DNA of 64,000 nt from VBAS01 sp964508655 (GTDB lineage Bacteria > Bacteroidota > Bacteroidia > Chitinophagales > Chitinophagaceae): the NCBI GenBank assembly GCA_964508655.1, contig CAZDUO010000005.1:1-64000 (forward strand), given 5' to 3'. Position numbers and translations under genes: made by a program. Each line of letters starts with the position of its first letter. Positions within the stretch are counted from its first letter, which is position 1. The notes beneath the pieces are model-generated. The model did no database searches, had not been told where the DNA came from, and was given only the letters and a program-made list of their open reading frames with translations. Of this stretch, positions 52,848-61,594 are shown piece by piece.

Positions 52848-55800
52848 TTATAATTTCAAATTGATTCCAAAAATAAATTCCTGCGTTGGAGGTGTATTTA
52901 TGCTCATAGTGATTGTTCTCGCAGGAGCTGAGGTGCCACCACCCTGTGGTCCTAATGCACCTCCTGTACCTGTTCCCTCCGGATCAATTGCATATCCATC
53001 TCTAACCATTGAAGAATAAATAATAAACGGATTGGTGACGGTAACAAATATCCTTGCCGAACTGATGCTGGCTCTGGATAAAAGTTTCGTTGGTAATGTA
53101 TAGCCAAAATTGATGCTCCTTACTCTGATGAAACTGGCATCATAATAACCCAATGTTGAAGAATAATTGTCATTAAGGATCTGCCCTTCAGGATGTGGAA
53201 AATTATTTGTAGGATTTGTTGGTGTCCAGTAATCCACTTTCCATTGATTCACCCTTGCTTGCATAAAGAATGCATAACCGCCGGCACCGCCATTGTTTGA
53301 TTGCAAGTAAGTGGCAATTGCTGTACCTCCCCATCTTGCAAATGCTACAACGGACAGATCAAAATTTTTATAAGTAAACCGGTTAGTCATGCCGGCGATC
53401 CATTTTGGTTGTGCACTACCAATTATCTGCAAGTCGGCTGCCGTAATCCTGTTATCCTTATTAAGGTCTTCCACACGAATGCGGCCGACTGCTTGGGGAG
53501 CTCCAAATAGCGTTATTTCGGCAGCATCTTTTGTTTGCCATATTCCAATCTTTTTGTAATCATAAATAACATTGAGGGGTTGGCCAACAAACCATCCATT
53601 TCCTACATCCTGTAACTTTCCGGGTTCTTCAAGTGCAGTAATTTTTTCTCTGTTAAGGCTCCAATTAATATCGGTTGTCCATCTAAAACCCGATCTTGTA
53701 TCAATATTAACCGAGCTTAATACAATTTCAACTCCCTTTGTTTCCGTACTGGCTGCATTTGTAAAAATAGCGTCAGCGCCATTACTTAACGGTAATGATT
53801 TTCTTACTAAAATATCTTTTGTATCTGCATTGTAAACATCTATTGAACCGGTAATACGATTTCTGAATAATCCAAAGTCCAAACCAAAATTGATAGCGGT
53901 AGTTTCTTCCCATTTTAATTTTGGATTTGGAAGTACACTAACATAATACCCGGTTGTGGTTGTATTTCCGAAATTATAATTATTAGTTGCTAAGTTTCCT
54001 AAAGTAGAATATGGAGCAAGCCCCTGCTGCGCAGATCTGCCCCATCCTATTCTTAACTTCAGATTTGAAAGCCAGGTAACACGTTGAAGAAATGATTCAT
54101 CATTTACATTCCAACTTCCTGCCACGGCAGGGTAATTAGTATATTTATTTCCCGGAGATAGTATTGAAGAGCCATCTCTGCGGAATGTGGCTGTGAGGTT
54201 ATACTTATTATTAAATGTATAATTTCCCCTTGCCATATATGATATTAGCCCTGATCTTGAATAGCTGCCAGAACCGGTAATGACACTGGCAAATTGTGCA
54301 GGATTGGTATTTTGTACATAGTCTGCAGGAATACCAGTACCACTGAAATTTGAATTTCTTGATTCTTGCTCCTGCACCTCGTAAACAGCAGTCGCATTAA
54401 TTCTGTGTTTCTGCGCTATAGTTTTATCATAAGTCAATTGGTGAAAAATATTATAGTTCCATGCTTCTCCATCGCTGGTGGAAGCAGTGTTGGAAAGAAA
54501 GGGAGTACTGGAACTTCCGGTAAGAACAGTATTGGCGCCACGGTAAGTACCATAATTATCCTGGCGAATATCCAACTGTACATTCAGCCTGTATTTTAAA
54601 CCCTCAATAATTTGCAACTCTCCATACAACGTATTATACGTTCTTATTCTTCGCCTCCTGTCATAAACTGCATCTTTATTAGTAAGTGTTAATGGATTTA
54701 ATCTGAAACCAACATCCTGGTGACCAACCAATGGCTGCACATTTACTGAACCGTCGGCGTTATAAGGTGATAAAAGAGGACTTAAAGCAAGTGTGTTGTA
54801 CATAGGATTCACGCCATCTCCTTCTGTATAACTCAACGTATTCATCGTGTTTAAACCAACTTTTATTCTTTTACCAATTTTTTGATCCAGGGTGGCCCTT
54901 AATGAAAAACGTTCAAAGCCAACCAAAGGAATAACACCCTCCTGGTTGAGATAACTAAGACCCATTCCATATTGTGTAAGATCCGTTCCGCCAGAAAGAC
55001 TCAGGTCGTGAGATTGAACAAATCCTTTTTTATAGAGCAGGGTTTGCCAATCTGTACTTGTCCCTGCAGCCTTTCCATCTAATTCAGCTTGAGTAAATAC
55101 TGTTGGCCCTCCTCCTGAACCTCCATATCTTGATTCAGCTTTGAAAGCATAATATTCCTCGCCATTGAATACAGGAAATTTATCAATGATCTGGCTCCAT
55201 CCCAAACTTGTATTATAACTAATAACCGGCTTCCCGGTTTTTCCTCTTTTAGTAGTTATGATAATAACTCCATTAGAACCTCTTGAACCATAAATAGCCG
55301 TTGCCGATGCATCCTTTAAAATATCTATGTTCGCAATATCGTCCACATTAAGGTCATTAATACTTCCGAAGTATGGAAATCCATCTACCACAAGCAATGG
55401 ATCATTTCCAGCAGTCAGGCTACGATTGCCACGAATCCGAATCTGGCCGCTTGAACCAGGTCTTACGCCGGTTCTTGAAATATCTACACCTGCTGCACGA
55501 CCTTGCAATGCCATAGTTAAATTTATAGCAGGCACTTCATCCAAAACTTTTTCTCCTACTGAAACAACTGAACCTGTAATATCTTTCTTCCTTTGCGTTC
55601 CATACCCGGTTACAATAATTTCTCCCAGCGTTTTTTCATTAGAAACTAATGTAACATTAACTGTCGCCTGATTATTCACTTTCACTTCCTGAGTAATGAA
55701 ATCAACCGCGGAGATAACCAGTGTTGCATTCGAACTGGCAGTTAACTGGAATTCACCGGCGTCGTTTGTGGCGGTACCATTCCCTGTTCCTTTTACAGTT

Positions 55801-55976
55801 ACCGAGGCACCAGCCAGAGGCTGCCCATCATCTCTTAAAACTTTTCCACGAATCGTAATATTCTGTGCAAAAGTGTTGGCTGAGAGTAACAACATTGAAA
55901 GCAGCGACAAAGTTGCTACCATCAAAAACCGCTTGCTCAGCAGCAGAGGGTTTTTCAAAATGGCATTTTTTTTCAT
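52848..55976 (-). CDS. SusC/RagA-family TonB-dependent glycan importer
   Basis: A 1042-residue outer-membrane receptor. After the signal peptide comes a carboxypeptidase-like beta-sandwich (ITIRGKVLRDDGQPLAGASV, about residues 40-120), a TonB-box-like region (EIIVTGYGTQRKKDITGSV), the plug domain with DVDDIANIDILKDASATAIY and GSRGSNGVIIITTKRGK, then a 22-strand barrel ending QEFIFGINLKL. It forms a complex with SusD and takes up oligosaccharides using TonB energy. It heads the minus-strand operon SusC, SusD, haloperoxidase remnant, FG-GAP protein, DUF255 protein. Confidence 0.95.
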   Translation of the reverse strand: MKKNAILKNPLLLSKRFLMVATLSLLSMLLLSANTFAQNITIRGKVLRDDGQPLAGASVTVKGTGNGTATNDAGEFQLTASSNATLVISAVDFITQEVKVNNQATVNVTLVSNEKTLGEIIVTGYGTQRKKDITGSVVSVGEKVLDEVPAINLTMALQGRAAGVDISRTGVRPGSSGQIRIRGNRSLTAGNDPLLVVDGFPYFGSINDLNVDDIANIDILKDASATAIYGSRGSNGVIIITTKRGKTGKPVISYNTSLGWSQIIDKFPVFNGEEYYAFKAESRYGGSGGGPTVFTQAELDGKAAGTSTDWQTLLYKKGFVQSHDLSLSGGTDLTQYGMGLSYLNQEGVIPLVGFERFSLRATLDQKIGKRIKVGLNTMNTLSYTEGDGVNPMYNTLALSPLLSPYNADGSVNVQPLVGHQDVGFRLNPLTLTNKDAVYDRRRRIRTYNTLYGELQIIEGLKYRLNVQLDIRQDNYGTYRGANTVLTGSSSTPFLSNTASTSDGEAWNYNIFHQLTYDKTIAQKHRINATAVYEVQEQESRNSNFSGTGIPADYVQNTNPAQFASVITGSGSYSRSGLISYMARGNYTFNNKYNLTATFRRDGSSILSPGNKYTNYPAVAGSWNVNDESFLQRVTWLSNLKLRIGWGRSAQQGLAPYSTLGNLATNNYNFGNTTTTGYYVSVLPNPKLKWEETTAINFGLDFGLFRNRITGSIDVYNADTKDILVRKSLPLSNGADAIFTNAASTETKGVEIVLSSVNIDTRSGFRWTTDINWSLNREKITALEEPGKLQDVGNGWFVGQPLNVIYDYKKIGIWQTKDAAEITLFGAPQAVGRIRVEDLNKDNRITAADLQIIGSAQPKWIAGMTNRFTYKNFDLSVVAFARWGGTAIATYLQSNNGGAGGYAFFMQARVNQWKVDYWTPTNPTNNFPHPEGQILNDNYSSTLGYYDASFIRVRSINFGYTLPTKLLSRASISSARIFVTVTNPFIIYSSMVRDGYAIDPEGTGTGGALGPQGGGTSAPARTITMSINTPPTQEFIFGINLKL

Positions 55977-56043
55977 AACGTTTATTTTGGCAGTTGAAAA
56001 CTTAAAAAACTTATTTTATTGATAAGAACAAAGTGAGCATCAT

Positions 56044-56067
56044 TTAATTTCTCATTGGAGAAATTAA
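56044..56067. promoter_or_regulatory. Perfect inverted repeat TTAATTTCTC-ATTG-GAGAAATTAA
   Basis: Ten-base perfect arms with a four-base centre, 68 bases upstream of the SusC start. Either an operator overlapping the SusC promoter or a leader hairpin in its transcript; it does not resemble the LacI-type sites nearby. Confidence 0.45.
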
Positions 56068-56240
56068 GTATTGAAAATATTTTATGTGAAGAAATAACTT
56101 GTGCAGCAAAGCACGATGAAGATTGAAAATGTAGCCCAATTTTTTTCATACAGCAGCCGGTCGAAGATTGATTTTTGTATTGTGAATGCAGCAAGCAGAA
56201 CTGCAATTTCACATAACGAATATAGGAGATTTTTTAAAAA

Positions 56241-56258
56241 ATTGCAACCGATTGCAAT
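56241..56258. promoter_or_regulatory. LacI-family operator ATTGCAA-CCGA-TTGCAAT
   Basis: Seven-base perfect arms with a CCGA centre, the layout of LacI/GalR operators (central C-G step). It is 34 bases upstream of the first LacI start and recurs at 57353-57366, which points to autoregulation. Confidence 0.7.
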
Positions 56259-56291
56259 TTTTTTTTAAAAAATTTTTCTTTTATTTGTGTT

Positions 56292-57329
56292 ATGACCCCG
56301 GCCAAAGAGATTACCATTTATGATATTGCCAAACACCTGAACATTTCGGCCACTACTGTCAGCCGGGGCTTGAAGAACCATCCTGCCATTAATAAGAATA
56401 CCAGGAAAAAAATTTTTGAAGCTGCCCATCATCTCGGTTACCGATCCAACACATTTGCCAGCAGCCTGCGGAGCAAAAAAACGCATACCATCGGCATCAT
56501 TGTGCCCCGGCTTAACAGTTATTTTATGGCCGCCGTGCTTTCGGGCATGGAAGATGCCGCCAGCCGTGAAAATTATAACCTCATCATCAGCCAGTCGCTT
56601 GAAAATGCGGAAAAAGAAATAGCCAATGCCCACACTATGTTTAATAAAAGGGTGGATGGCCTGCTGGTGTCCCTGGCTTACAACACTGAGAATATTGAAC
56701 ACTTTGAACCTTTTTTTAAAAAAAACATCCCCGTAGTTTTTTTCGACCGTGTGCATGAACATCTTGAAAGCACCAGCATTGTAATAGATAATTTCCGGGC
56801 CGCCTACGATGTGACGAAACACTTGATAGAACAGGGTTGCAGGCGCATCATGCACCTGGGCGGCAATATGCTGCGCAATGTATATGCCGATCGCTTAAGA
56901 GGTTATAAACAGGCTTTGCTGGAACATAACATTCCCTTCGATGAAAGACTGGTTTACATAAGTAAACTGAATGAAGAGGCAGGTACCGAAGCTGCCGCAC
57001 ACATATTGCGTATGGGCAGCAAAAAACCGGACGGGGTTTTTTCGGCAAATGACACTACCGCTGTTTATTGCATGAAGAAACTGAAAGATGAAGGCATCCG
57101 TATACCTGCCGACATCGCTTTTGCCGGGTTCAATAATGACCCCATAAGTAAAATAATCGAACCGAATCTTACCACGGTGAATTATTCAGGTTATGAAATC
57201 GGCAAAACAGCCGTATCCAATCTGGTTAATCACCTGAAGGGTATGTCGAGTGTAAAAAATACCAATGTGGTTATCTTGCGGGCCGATCTGATTATCCGGG
57301 AATCATCCTTAAAAAAGACTTCCTCCTGA
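56292..57329 (+). CDS. LacI-family transcriptional regulator, copy 1
   Basis: A 345-residue repressor. The DNA-binding headpiece (ITIYDIAKHLNISATTVSRG, then LKNHPAINKNTRKKI and a hinge LGYRSNTFASSLRSKK) is followed by a periplasmic-binding-protein-type effector domain (HTIGIIVPRLNSYFMAAVLS, NKRVDGLLVSLAY, FFDRVHE, FAGFNNDPISKII). It is closely related to the next gene along its whole length, especially in the headpiece. The operator at 56241-56258 lies just upstream. Likely effector: a glucuronoxylan-derived sugar acid or oligosaccharide, by context only. Confidence 0.92.
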   Translation: MTPAKEITIYDIAKHLNISATTVSRGLKNHPAINKNTRKKIFEAAHHLGYRSNTFASSLRSKKTHTIGIIVPRLNSYFMAAVLSGMEDAASRENYNLIISQSLENAEKEIANAHTMFNKRVDGLLVSLAYNTENIEHFEPFFKKNIPVVFFDRVHEHLESTSIVIDNFRAAYDVTKHLIEQGCRRIMHLGGNMLRNVYADRLRGYKQALLEHNIPFDERLVYISKLNEEAGTEAAAHILRMGSKKPDGVFSANDTTAVYCMKKLKDEGIRIPADIAFAGFNNDPISKIIEPNLTTVNYSGYEIGKTAVSNLVNHLKGMSSVKNTNVVILRADLIIRESSLKKTSS

Positions 57330-57352
57330 TTTAATTTTTTTTCCGATTTTTA

Positions 57353-57366
57353 TGCAACCGATTGCA
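57353..57366. promoter_or_regulatory. LacI-family operator TGCAACCGATTGCA, second copy
   Basis: Core of the 56241-56258 site (TGCAA-CCGA-TTGCA), ending two bases before the second LacI ATG at 57369. A repressor bound here would block the second regulator and the downstream GH67 gene. Confidence 0.7.
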
Positions 57367-57368
57367 AG

Positions 57369-58406
57369 ATGAAGCCTAAAAAAGACGTAACGATATACGA
57401 TATTGCTCAAAAACTTTCGCTGTCTTCAGCCACAGTCAGCCGGGGTTTAAAAAATCATCCTGCCATTAATAAGAACACCCGGAAAAAGATTCAGCAAACA
57501 GCCAGGGAACTCGGTTACCGGCATAACACATTTGCCAGCAGCCTGCGCAAACAAAAAACCAATACCATTGGCGTGAGTGTGCATGAGCTGAACAGTAACT
57601 TTATTACTTCTGTGCTGGCAGGCATTGAAAAAGTAACAACTGAAGCTGGTTACGACTTGATTATTGCCCACTCATCAGAAAACCGTGAAAAGGAAGAGGC
57701 CAATGTACTCAATCTCTTTCATAAGCGGGTTGATGGTTTGATTGCATCCCTTGCATTTGATACAGACGGCCTGGAGCATTACAATCATTTTCATGAAAAA
57801 AATATTCCCGTCATTTTTTTCGACCGGGTGGAAGAAGAAAACAACAACACGAAAGTGATAATTGATAACTATAAATGCGGCTACCAGGCTACCCAACACC
57901 TGATTGAGCAAGGCTGCAGGCGTATTGTGCTGGTTACTGCCAACCTGAAAAGGAACGTATATGCCCGGCGCCACAATGGCTACATGGATGCACTGTATGA
58001 CAACGGCATCCCTTATGAAAAAGGCATGGTGCTGATAAAAGACCTGAGCGAACAATGCGGACGGGAAGCTGCTTTGGAAATAATGAAAATGAAACCACTT
58101 CCTGACGGCGCTTTCATTACCAACGATTTTTCGGCTGCTGTGTGCATGCAGACGCTGAAAGAACATGGCATCCGGATTCCCGACGATTTTGCCATTGTCG
58201 GATTTAACAACGATGCCATCGGCAAAATTGTAGAGCCGCAACTCACCACCATTAACTACCCGGGCATGGAAATGGGAGAAATTGCCGCCTGTAACCTCAT
58301 TAACCACCTGAATGGTATTGCCAATATAAAAAATACACAGACAATCGTTATAAGATCCGATTTGATTGTAAGAAAATCATCCCTCAAAAAGAAAACCAGC
58401 AGCTGA
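57369..58406 (+). CDS. LacI-family transcriptional regulator, copy 2
   Basis: A 345-residue paralogue of the preceding gene, with near-identical recognition segments (SATVSRGLKNHPAINKNTRK, then LGYRHNTFASSLR) but a more divergent effector domain (NTIGVSVHELNSNFITSVLA, HKRVDGLIASLAF, FFDRVEEENNN, IVGFNNDAIGKIVEPQL). Equal length and shared operators point to a tandem duplication with divergence of ligand specificity. It is 39 bases after copy 1 and 14 bases before the GH67 gene, so it is probably co-transcribed with the glucuronidase genes. Confidence 0.92.
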   Translation: MKPKKDVTIYDIAQKLSLSSATVSRGLKNHPAINKNTRKKIQQTARELGYRHNTFASSLRKQKTNTIGVSVHELNSNFITSVLAGIEKVTTEAGYDLIIAHSSENREKEEANVLNLFHKRVDGLIASLAFDTDGLEHYNHFHEKNIPVIFFDRVEEENNNTKVIIDNYKCGYQATQHLIEQGCRRIVLVTANLKRNVYARRHNGYMDALYDNGIPYEKGMVLIKDLSEQCGREAALEIMKMKPLPDGAFITNDFSAAVCMQTLKEHGIRIPDDFAIVGFNNDAIGKIVEPQLTTINYPGMEMGEIAACNLINHLNGIANIKNTQTIVIRSDLIVRKSSLKKKTSS

Positions 58407-58420
58407 GGCTGACAACAGGA

Positions 58421-60601
58421 ATGAAAACGGTACTGCTTATCATATTTCTGTTTACCACTTCCCTGCTGAAAGCAGAGAACGGCTACGATCTGTGGCTGCG
58501 GTATAAAAAAGTTGATGACCAGATTTTGCTTAACCAATATAAGAATCAGATAAAGTCTGTCCTTTTTGATGTTTATTTAAAGGAGACATCACCGACTTTT
58601 GAAATAGCTAAAGAAGAATTAATTCACGGTTTGCAAAGGTTACTTGGTAAAAATATTACTGAAGGAAAAGACTTTTCAAGCAATCAACTTATAATTAATA
58701 AGAAGCGCTCAGAAATTATACAAACAAGCATAGACTTATCTGCGGAAAACTTAGGAAGCGAAGGTTTTAAAATTATTTCTTTAAAAAAAGTTTTTAACAA
58801 AGATAACAGCGGTATCAGCAACGTCATAGTAATTACTGCTAATACAGATATTGGTATTTTATACGGCGTGTTTCATTTTTTGAGACTGATGCAAACCCAT
58901 CAATCAATCTCAAATCTCAAAATCGTTTCTTCTCCTAAAATGAAATTACGTTTACTCAATCACTGGGACAACCTCAACCGTACAGTGGAACGGGGTTATG
59001 CAGGCTTCTCCATCTGGGACTGGCACAAGCTACCCGGTTTTATTGACAAACGCTACACTGATTACGCCAGGGTCAATGCTTCTATAGGAATAAACGGAAC
59101 GGTGCTTACCAATGTAAATGCCAATGCAACCATCCTTACAAAACCCTGGCTGGAAAAAGTAAAAGCACTGGCCGCTGTGTTTCGTCCGTATGGCCTTAAA
59201 GTGTATCTTACTGCCCGCTTCAGTGCACCCATCGAAATCGGCGCCATGAAAACCGCCGATCCGCTGAACGATACCGTGCAGCTTTGGTGGAAACAAAAAG
59301 CAAAAGAGATTTATGAGCTGATTCCCGACTTTGGCGGCTTCCTGGTAAAAGCAAACAGCGAAGGACAGCCCGGCCCGCAGGATTATAACCGCTCCCATGC
59401 CGACGGCGCCAATATGCTGGCCGATGCTGTGGCTCCCTTCGGCGGCATCGTGATGTGGCGGGCATTTGTGTACAATCCGGAATCAGACGACCGCTTTAAG
59501 CAGGCTTATGAAGAATTCAAACCGCTGGACGGTAAATTCAGGAAGAATGTACTGGCGCAGGTAAAAAACGGGCCGATAGATTTTCAACCAAGAGAGCCAT
59601 TCTCGCCTTTATTTGGCGCCATGCCACAAACTCCTCTGATGATGGAGTTTCAACTGACGCAGGAATACACAGGCCAGGGAACTCATCTTTTTTTTGCTGC
59701 TCCTATGTTTAAAGAAGTACTGATTGCTGACACCTATGCAAAAGGAAAGAACTCAACTGTTGCAAAAGTGATTGATGGAAGTTTGAATAATCATGAACTG
59801 AGCGGCATGGCCGGGGTAAGCAATATCGGCAACGACATCAACTGGTGCGGTCATCCATTTGCACAGGCCAACTGGTATGCGCTGGGCCGATTGAGCTGGG
59901 ATTATGATTTATCACCAGCGCAAATTGCTACGGAATGGATAAATCAAACCTTTACACATGATAAGAAATCAGTTGCCGTAATAAGAAATATCATGCTTCA
60001 GTCCCGGGAAGCTTTGGTGAATTATATGACCCCCGTCGGATTAACACACATCATGTACAATGGTCATCACTATGGACCGATGCCATGGGGGAATACGTTA
60101 AACCGCCCGGATTGGAACCCCGTTTACTATCATAAAGCAGATTCAATCGGAATCGGTTTTGACAGAACATCCGGGGGTTCCAATGCACTGGCCCAATACA
60201 AACCTGAAGTAAGCAGCCAGTTTGCCGATATGTATAAATGCCCTGATGACTATTTATTGTGGTTCCATCATGTCCCCTGGAACCATAAAATGCAAAGCGG
60301 CCGTACATTGTGGAATGAACTCTGCCATAAATATTATACCGGTGTTGATTCTGTTAAATCTTTTATCAGGCAGTGGAACAGTGTTGAAAAATCTATAGAT
60401 AAAGAAAGATTCGGACAGGTGAAACAACTGCTGAACATTCAACTGAAAGATGCAATATGGTGGCGCAATGCATGCCTGTTGTATTTCCAGACCTTTTCTA
60501 AAATGCCGATACCCGCATACTATGAACAACCAGACAAAACACTGGAATATTATAAAAGTATAAGGATATTGTATGCGCCGGGGAACACCCCTGTCCCCTA
60601 A
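58421..60601 (+). CDS. aguA: Alpha-glucuronidase (GH67)
   Basis: A 726-residue secreted enzyme with signal peptide MKTVLLIIFLFTTSLLKA. The N-terminal domain (about 20-150) is followed by the TIM barrel: KMKLRLLNHWDNLNRTVERG, YAGFSIWDWHKLP, GFLVKANSEGQPGPQDYNRS, and VMWRAFVYNP, then the C-terminal helical domain (SSQFADMYKCPDDYLLWFHH). These are hallmark GH67 motifs. It removes 4-O-methyl-glucuronate from the end of xylo-oligosaccharides. The first 160 residues are coded by visibly AT-richer DNA than the rest. The stop codon lies inside a CCCCTAAAGGGG palindrome, so the last residues (NTPVP) come from repeat sequence. Confidence 0.94.
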   Translation: MKTVLLIIFLFTTSLLKAENGYDLWLRYKKVDDQILLNQYKNQIKSVLFDVYLKETSPTFEIAKEELIHGLQRLLGKNITEGKDFSSNQLIINKKRSEIIQTSIDLSAENLGSEGFKIISLKKVFNKDNSGISNVIVITANTDIGILYGVFHFLRLMQTHQSISNLKIVSSPKMKLRLLNHWDNLNRTVERGYAGFSIWDWHKLPGFIDKRYTDYARVNASIGINGTVLTNVNANATILTKPWLEKVKALAAVFRPYGLKVYLTARFSAPIEIGAMKTADPLNDTVQLWWKQKAKEIYELIPDFGGFLVKANSEGQPGPQDYNRSHADGANMLADAVAPFGGIVMWRAFVYNPESDDRFKQAYEEFKPLDGKFRKNVLAQVKNGPIDFQPREPFSPLFGAMPQTPLMMEFQLTQEYTGQGTHLFFAAPMFKEVLIADTYAKGKNSTVAKVIDGSLNNHELSGMAGVSNIGNDINWCGHPFAQANWYALGRLSWDYDLSPAQIATEWINQTFTHDKKSVAVIRNIMLQSREALVNYMTPVGLTHIMYNGHHYGPMPWGNTLNRPDWNPVYYHKADSIGIGFDRTSGGSNALAQYKPEVSSQFADMYKCPDDYLLWFHHVPWNHKMQSGRTLWNELCHKYYTGVDSVKSFIRQWNSVEKSIDKERFGQVKQLLNIQLKDAIWWRNACLLYFQTFSKMPIPAYYEQPDKTLEYYKSIRILYAPGNTPVP

Positions 60602-60607
60602 AGGGGA
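60594..60607. repeat. Palindrome TCCCCT-AA-AGGGGA spanning the GH67 stop
   Basis: Same element type as 31297-31310 and 32149-32162, on the opposite strand relative to coding. The TAA at its centre terminates GH67. It may also act as a transcription barrier. Confidence 0.65.
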
Positions 60608-60706
60608 AATTAAATTTGAACACCCTTGTTCTTTTTTAAAAATTACGATTATTGAGTTTGAAAAAAAAATCGGGTACAATAAACCAAAAGAGTAAATAAA
60701 AATAGT

Positions 60707-61483
60707 ATGAGTAGCAAAAACTCCCCGCCGGATGGCGCGGCCGGGGATAAACGGGTAGCCATAGTAACCGGAGGCGGTTCGGGCATCGGGTTTGCCATTA
60801 CCCAAAAATTTGTCTGCGCCGGCATTGAAACAATAATTGCCGGCAGGAATCAGAAAAAACTTTCGCAGGCAAAAGAAAAACTCGGTCCGCTTTGTCACGC
60901 CATAACATGCGATGTAAGCCATCTGGCATCCATACCGGGTTTTGTGAATAATATCATCAAAAAATTCGGGCATATTGATATCCTGGTGAACAATGCCGGC
61001 ATCAATATGAAAAAAGACTTTTGCGAAGTGATGGATGAAGATTTTCAACAGGTAATTACCACCAACCTTACTGCTGTTTTTGTAATGAGCCGCGAAGTGG
61101 CAAAAAATATGCTGAAGAAAAAATCAGGATGCATTATTAATATCAGCAGTATGGCGGCACAGTACGGCCTGCCGAAAGTAATTGCCTACAGCGCCAGCAA
61201 AACAGCGATTGATGGGATGACAAGAGCCATGGCAGTGGAACTTTCGCCAAAAGGAATTCGTGTGAATGCAATTGCACCTGGCTTTATCATTACCGACATG
61301 ACCGATAAGGCGCTTAACAGCGACACCGAACGCAAGGAAAAAGTTTTATCACGGACCCCCATGGGCTATATGGGCCTGCCGTCCGACATTGGCGATGCGG
61401 CTTTGTTCCTGGCAAGTGATGCGGCAAAATATATTACCGGCGTAGTGTTGCCGGTGGATGGTGGTAACAGTATTGGGTTTTAA
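60707..61483 (+). CDS. SDR-family oxidoreductase, candidate mannonate oxidoreductase / gluconate 5-dehydrogenase-like
   Basis: A 258-residue classical SDR: TGGGSGIGFAITQKF cofactor loop at about 21-28, the NNAG strand (DILVNNAGINMKKDF), catalytic Ser in INISSMAA, and Y-x-x-x-K in AYSASKTAID, with the C-terminal ITGVVLPVDGGNS. It lies between GH67 and GH115 genes. The glucuronate pathway needs a fructuronate-to-mannonate reductase ahead of the UxuA found at 38957-40129, and no UxuB-like long-chain enzyme is in the window. This SDR is therefore a reasonable candidate, by inference. Confidence 0.8.
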   Translation: MSSKNSPPDGAAGDKRVAIVTGGGSGIGFAITQKFVCAGIETIIAGRNQKKLSQAKEKLGPLCHAITCDVSHLASIPGFVNNIIKKFGHIDILVNNAGINMKKDFCEVMDEDFQQVITTNLTAVFVMSREVAKNMLKKKSGCIINISSMAAQYGLPKVIAYSASKTAIDGMTRAMAVELSPKGIRVNAIAPGFIITDMTDKALNSDTERKEKVLSRTPMGYMGLPSDIGDAALFLASDAAKYITGVVLPVDGGNSIGF

Positions 61484-61517
61484 AACTTTTTAGTTGACCG
61501 GCTGAACCGCTCCGATG

Positions 61518-61562
61518 AAGCGTCCCTTGCGACGCTTTGTAAAACCCGACATTTATCGTCGG
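61518..61562. repeat. Two adjacent hairpins between the SDR and GH115 genes
   Basis: AAGCGTC / GACGCTT (61518-61537) and CCGAC / GTCGG (61546-61562). The short dispersed-repeat style resembles the other intergenic palindromes of the window. They occupy most of the 111-base gap, so GH115 may need its own promoter or be reached by read-through. Confidence 0.45.
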
Positions 61563-61594
61563 TGTCCGTTCAAATGCAGAATATCTATTGAGCT

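Larger units (their letters stand above)
55977..56291. other. Divergent intergenic region between SusC and LacI genes
   Basis: This 315-base AT-rich gap carries the control regions for both directions. It includes a perfect 10-bp inverted repeat near the SusC start (56044-56067) and a LacI-type operator near the LacI start (56241-56258). The rest shows no open frame worth calling, and I could not place -33/-7 elements with confidence. Confidence 0.7.

Noticed and set aside
56292..58406. The two LacI genes as an assembly duplication
   Set aside because: They differ throughout the effector domain and at many bases, so they are true paralogues.
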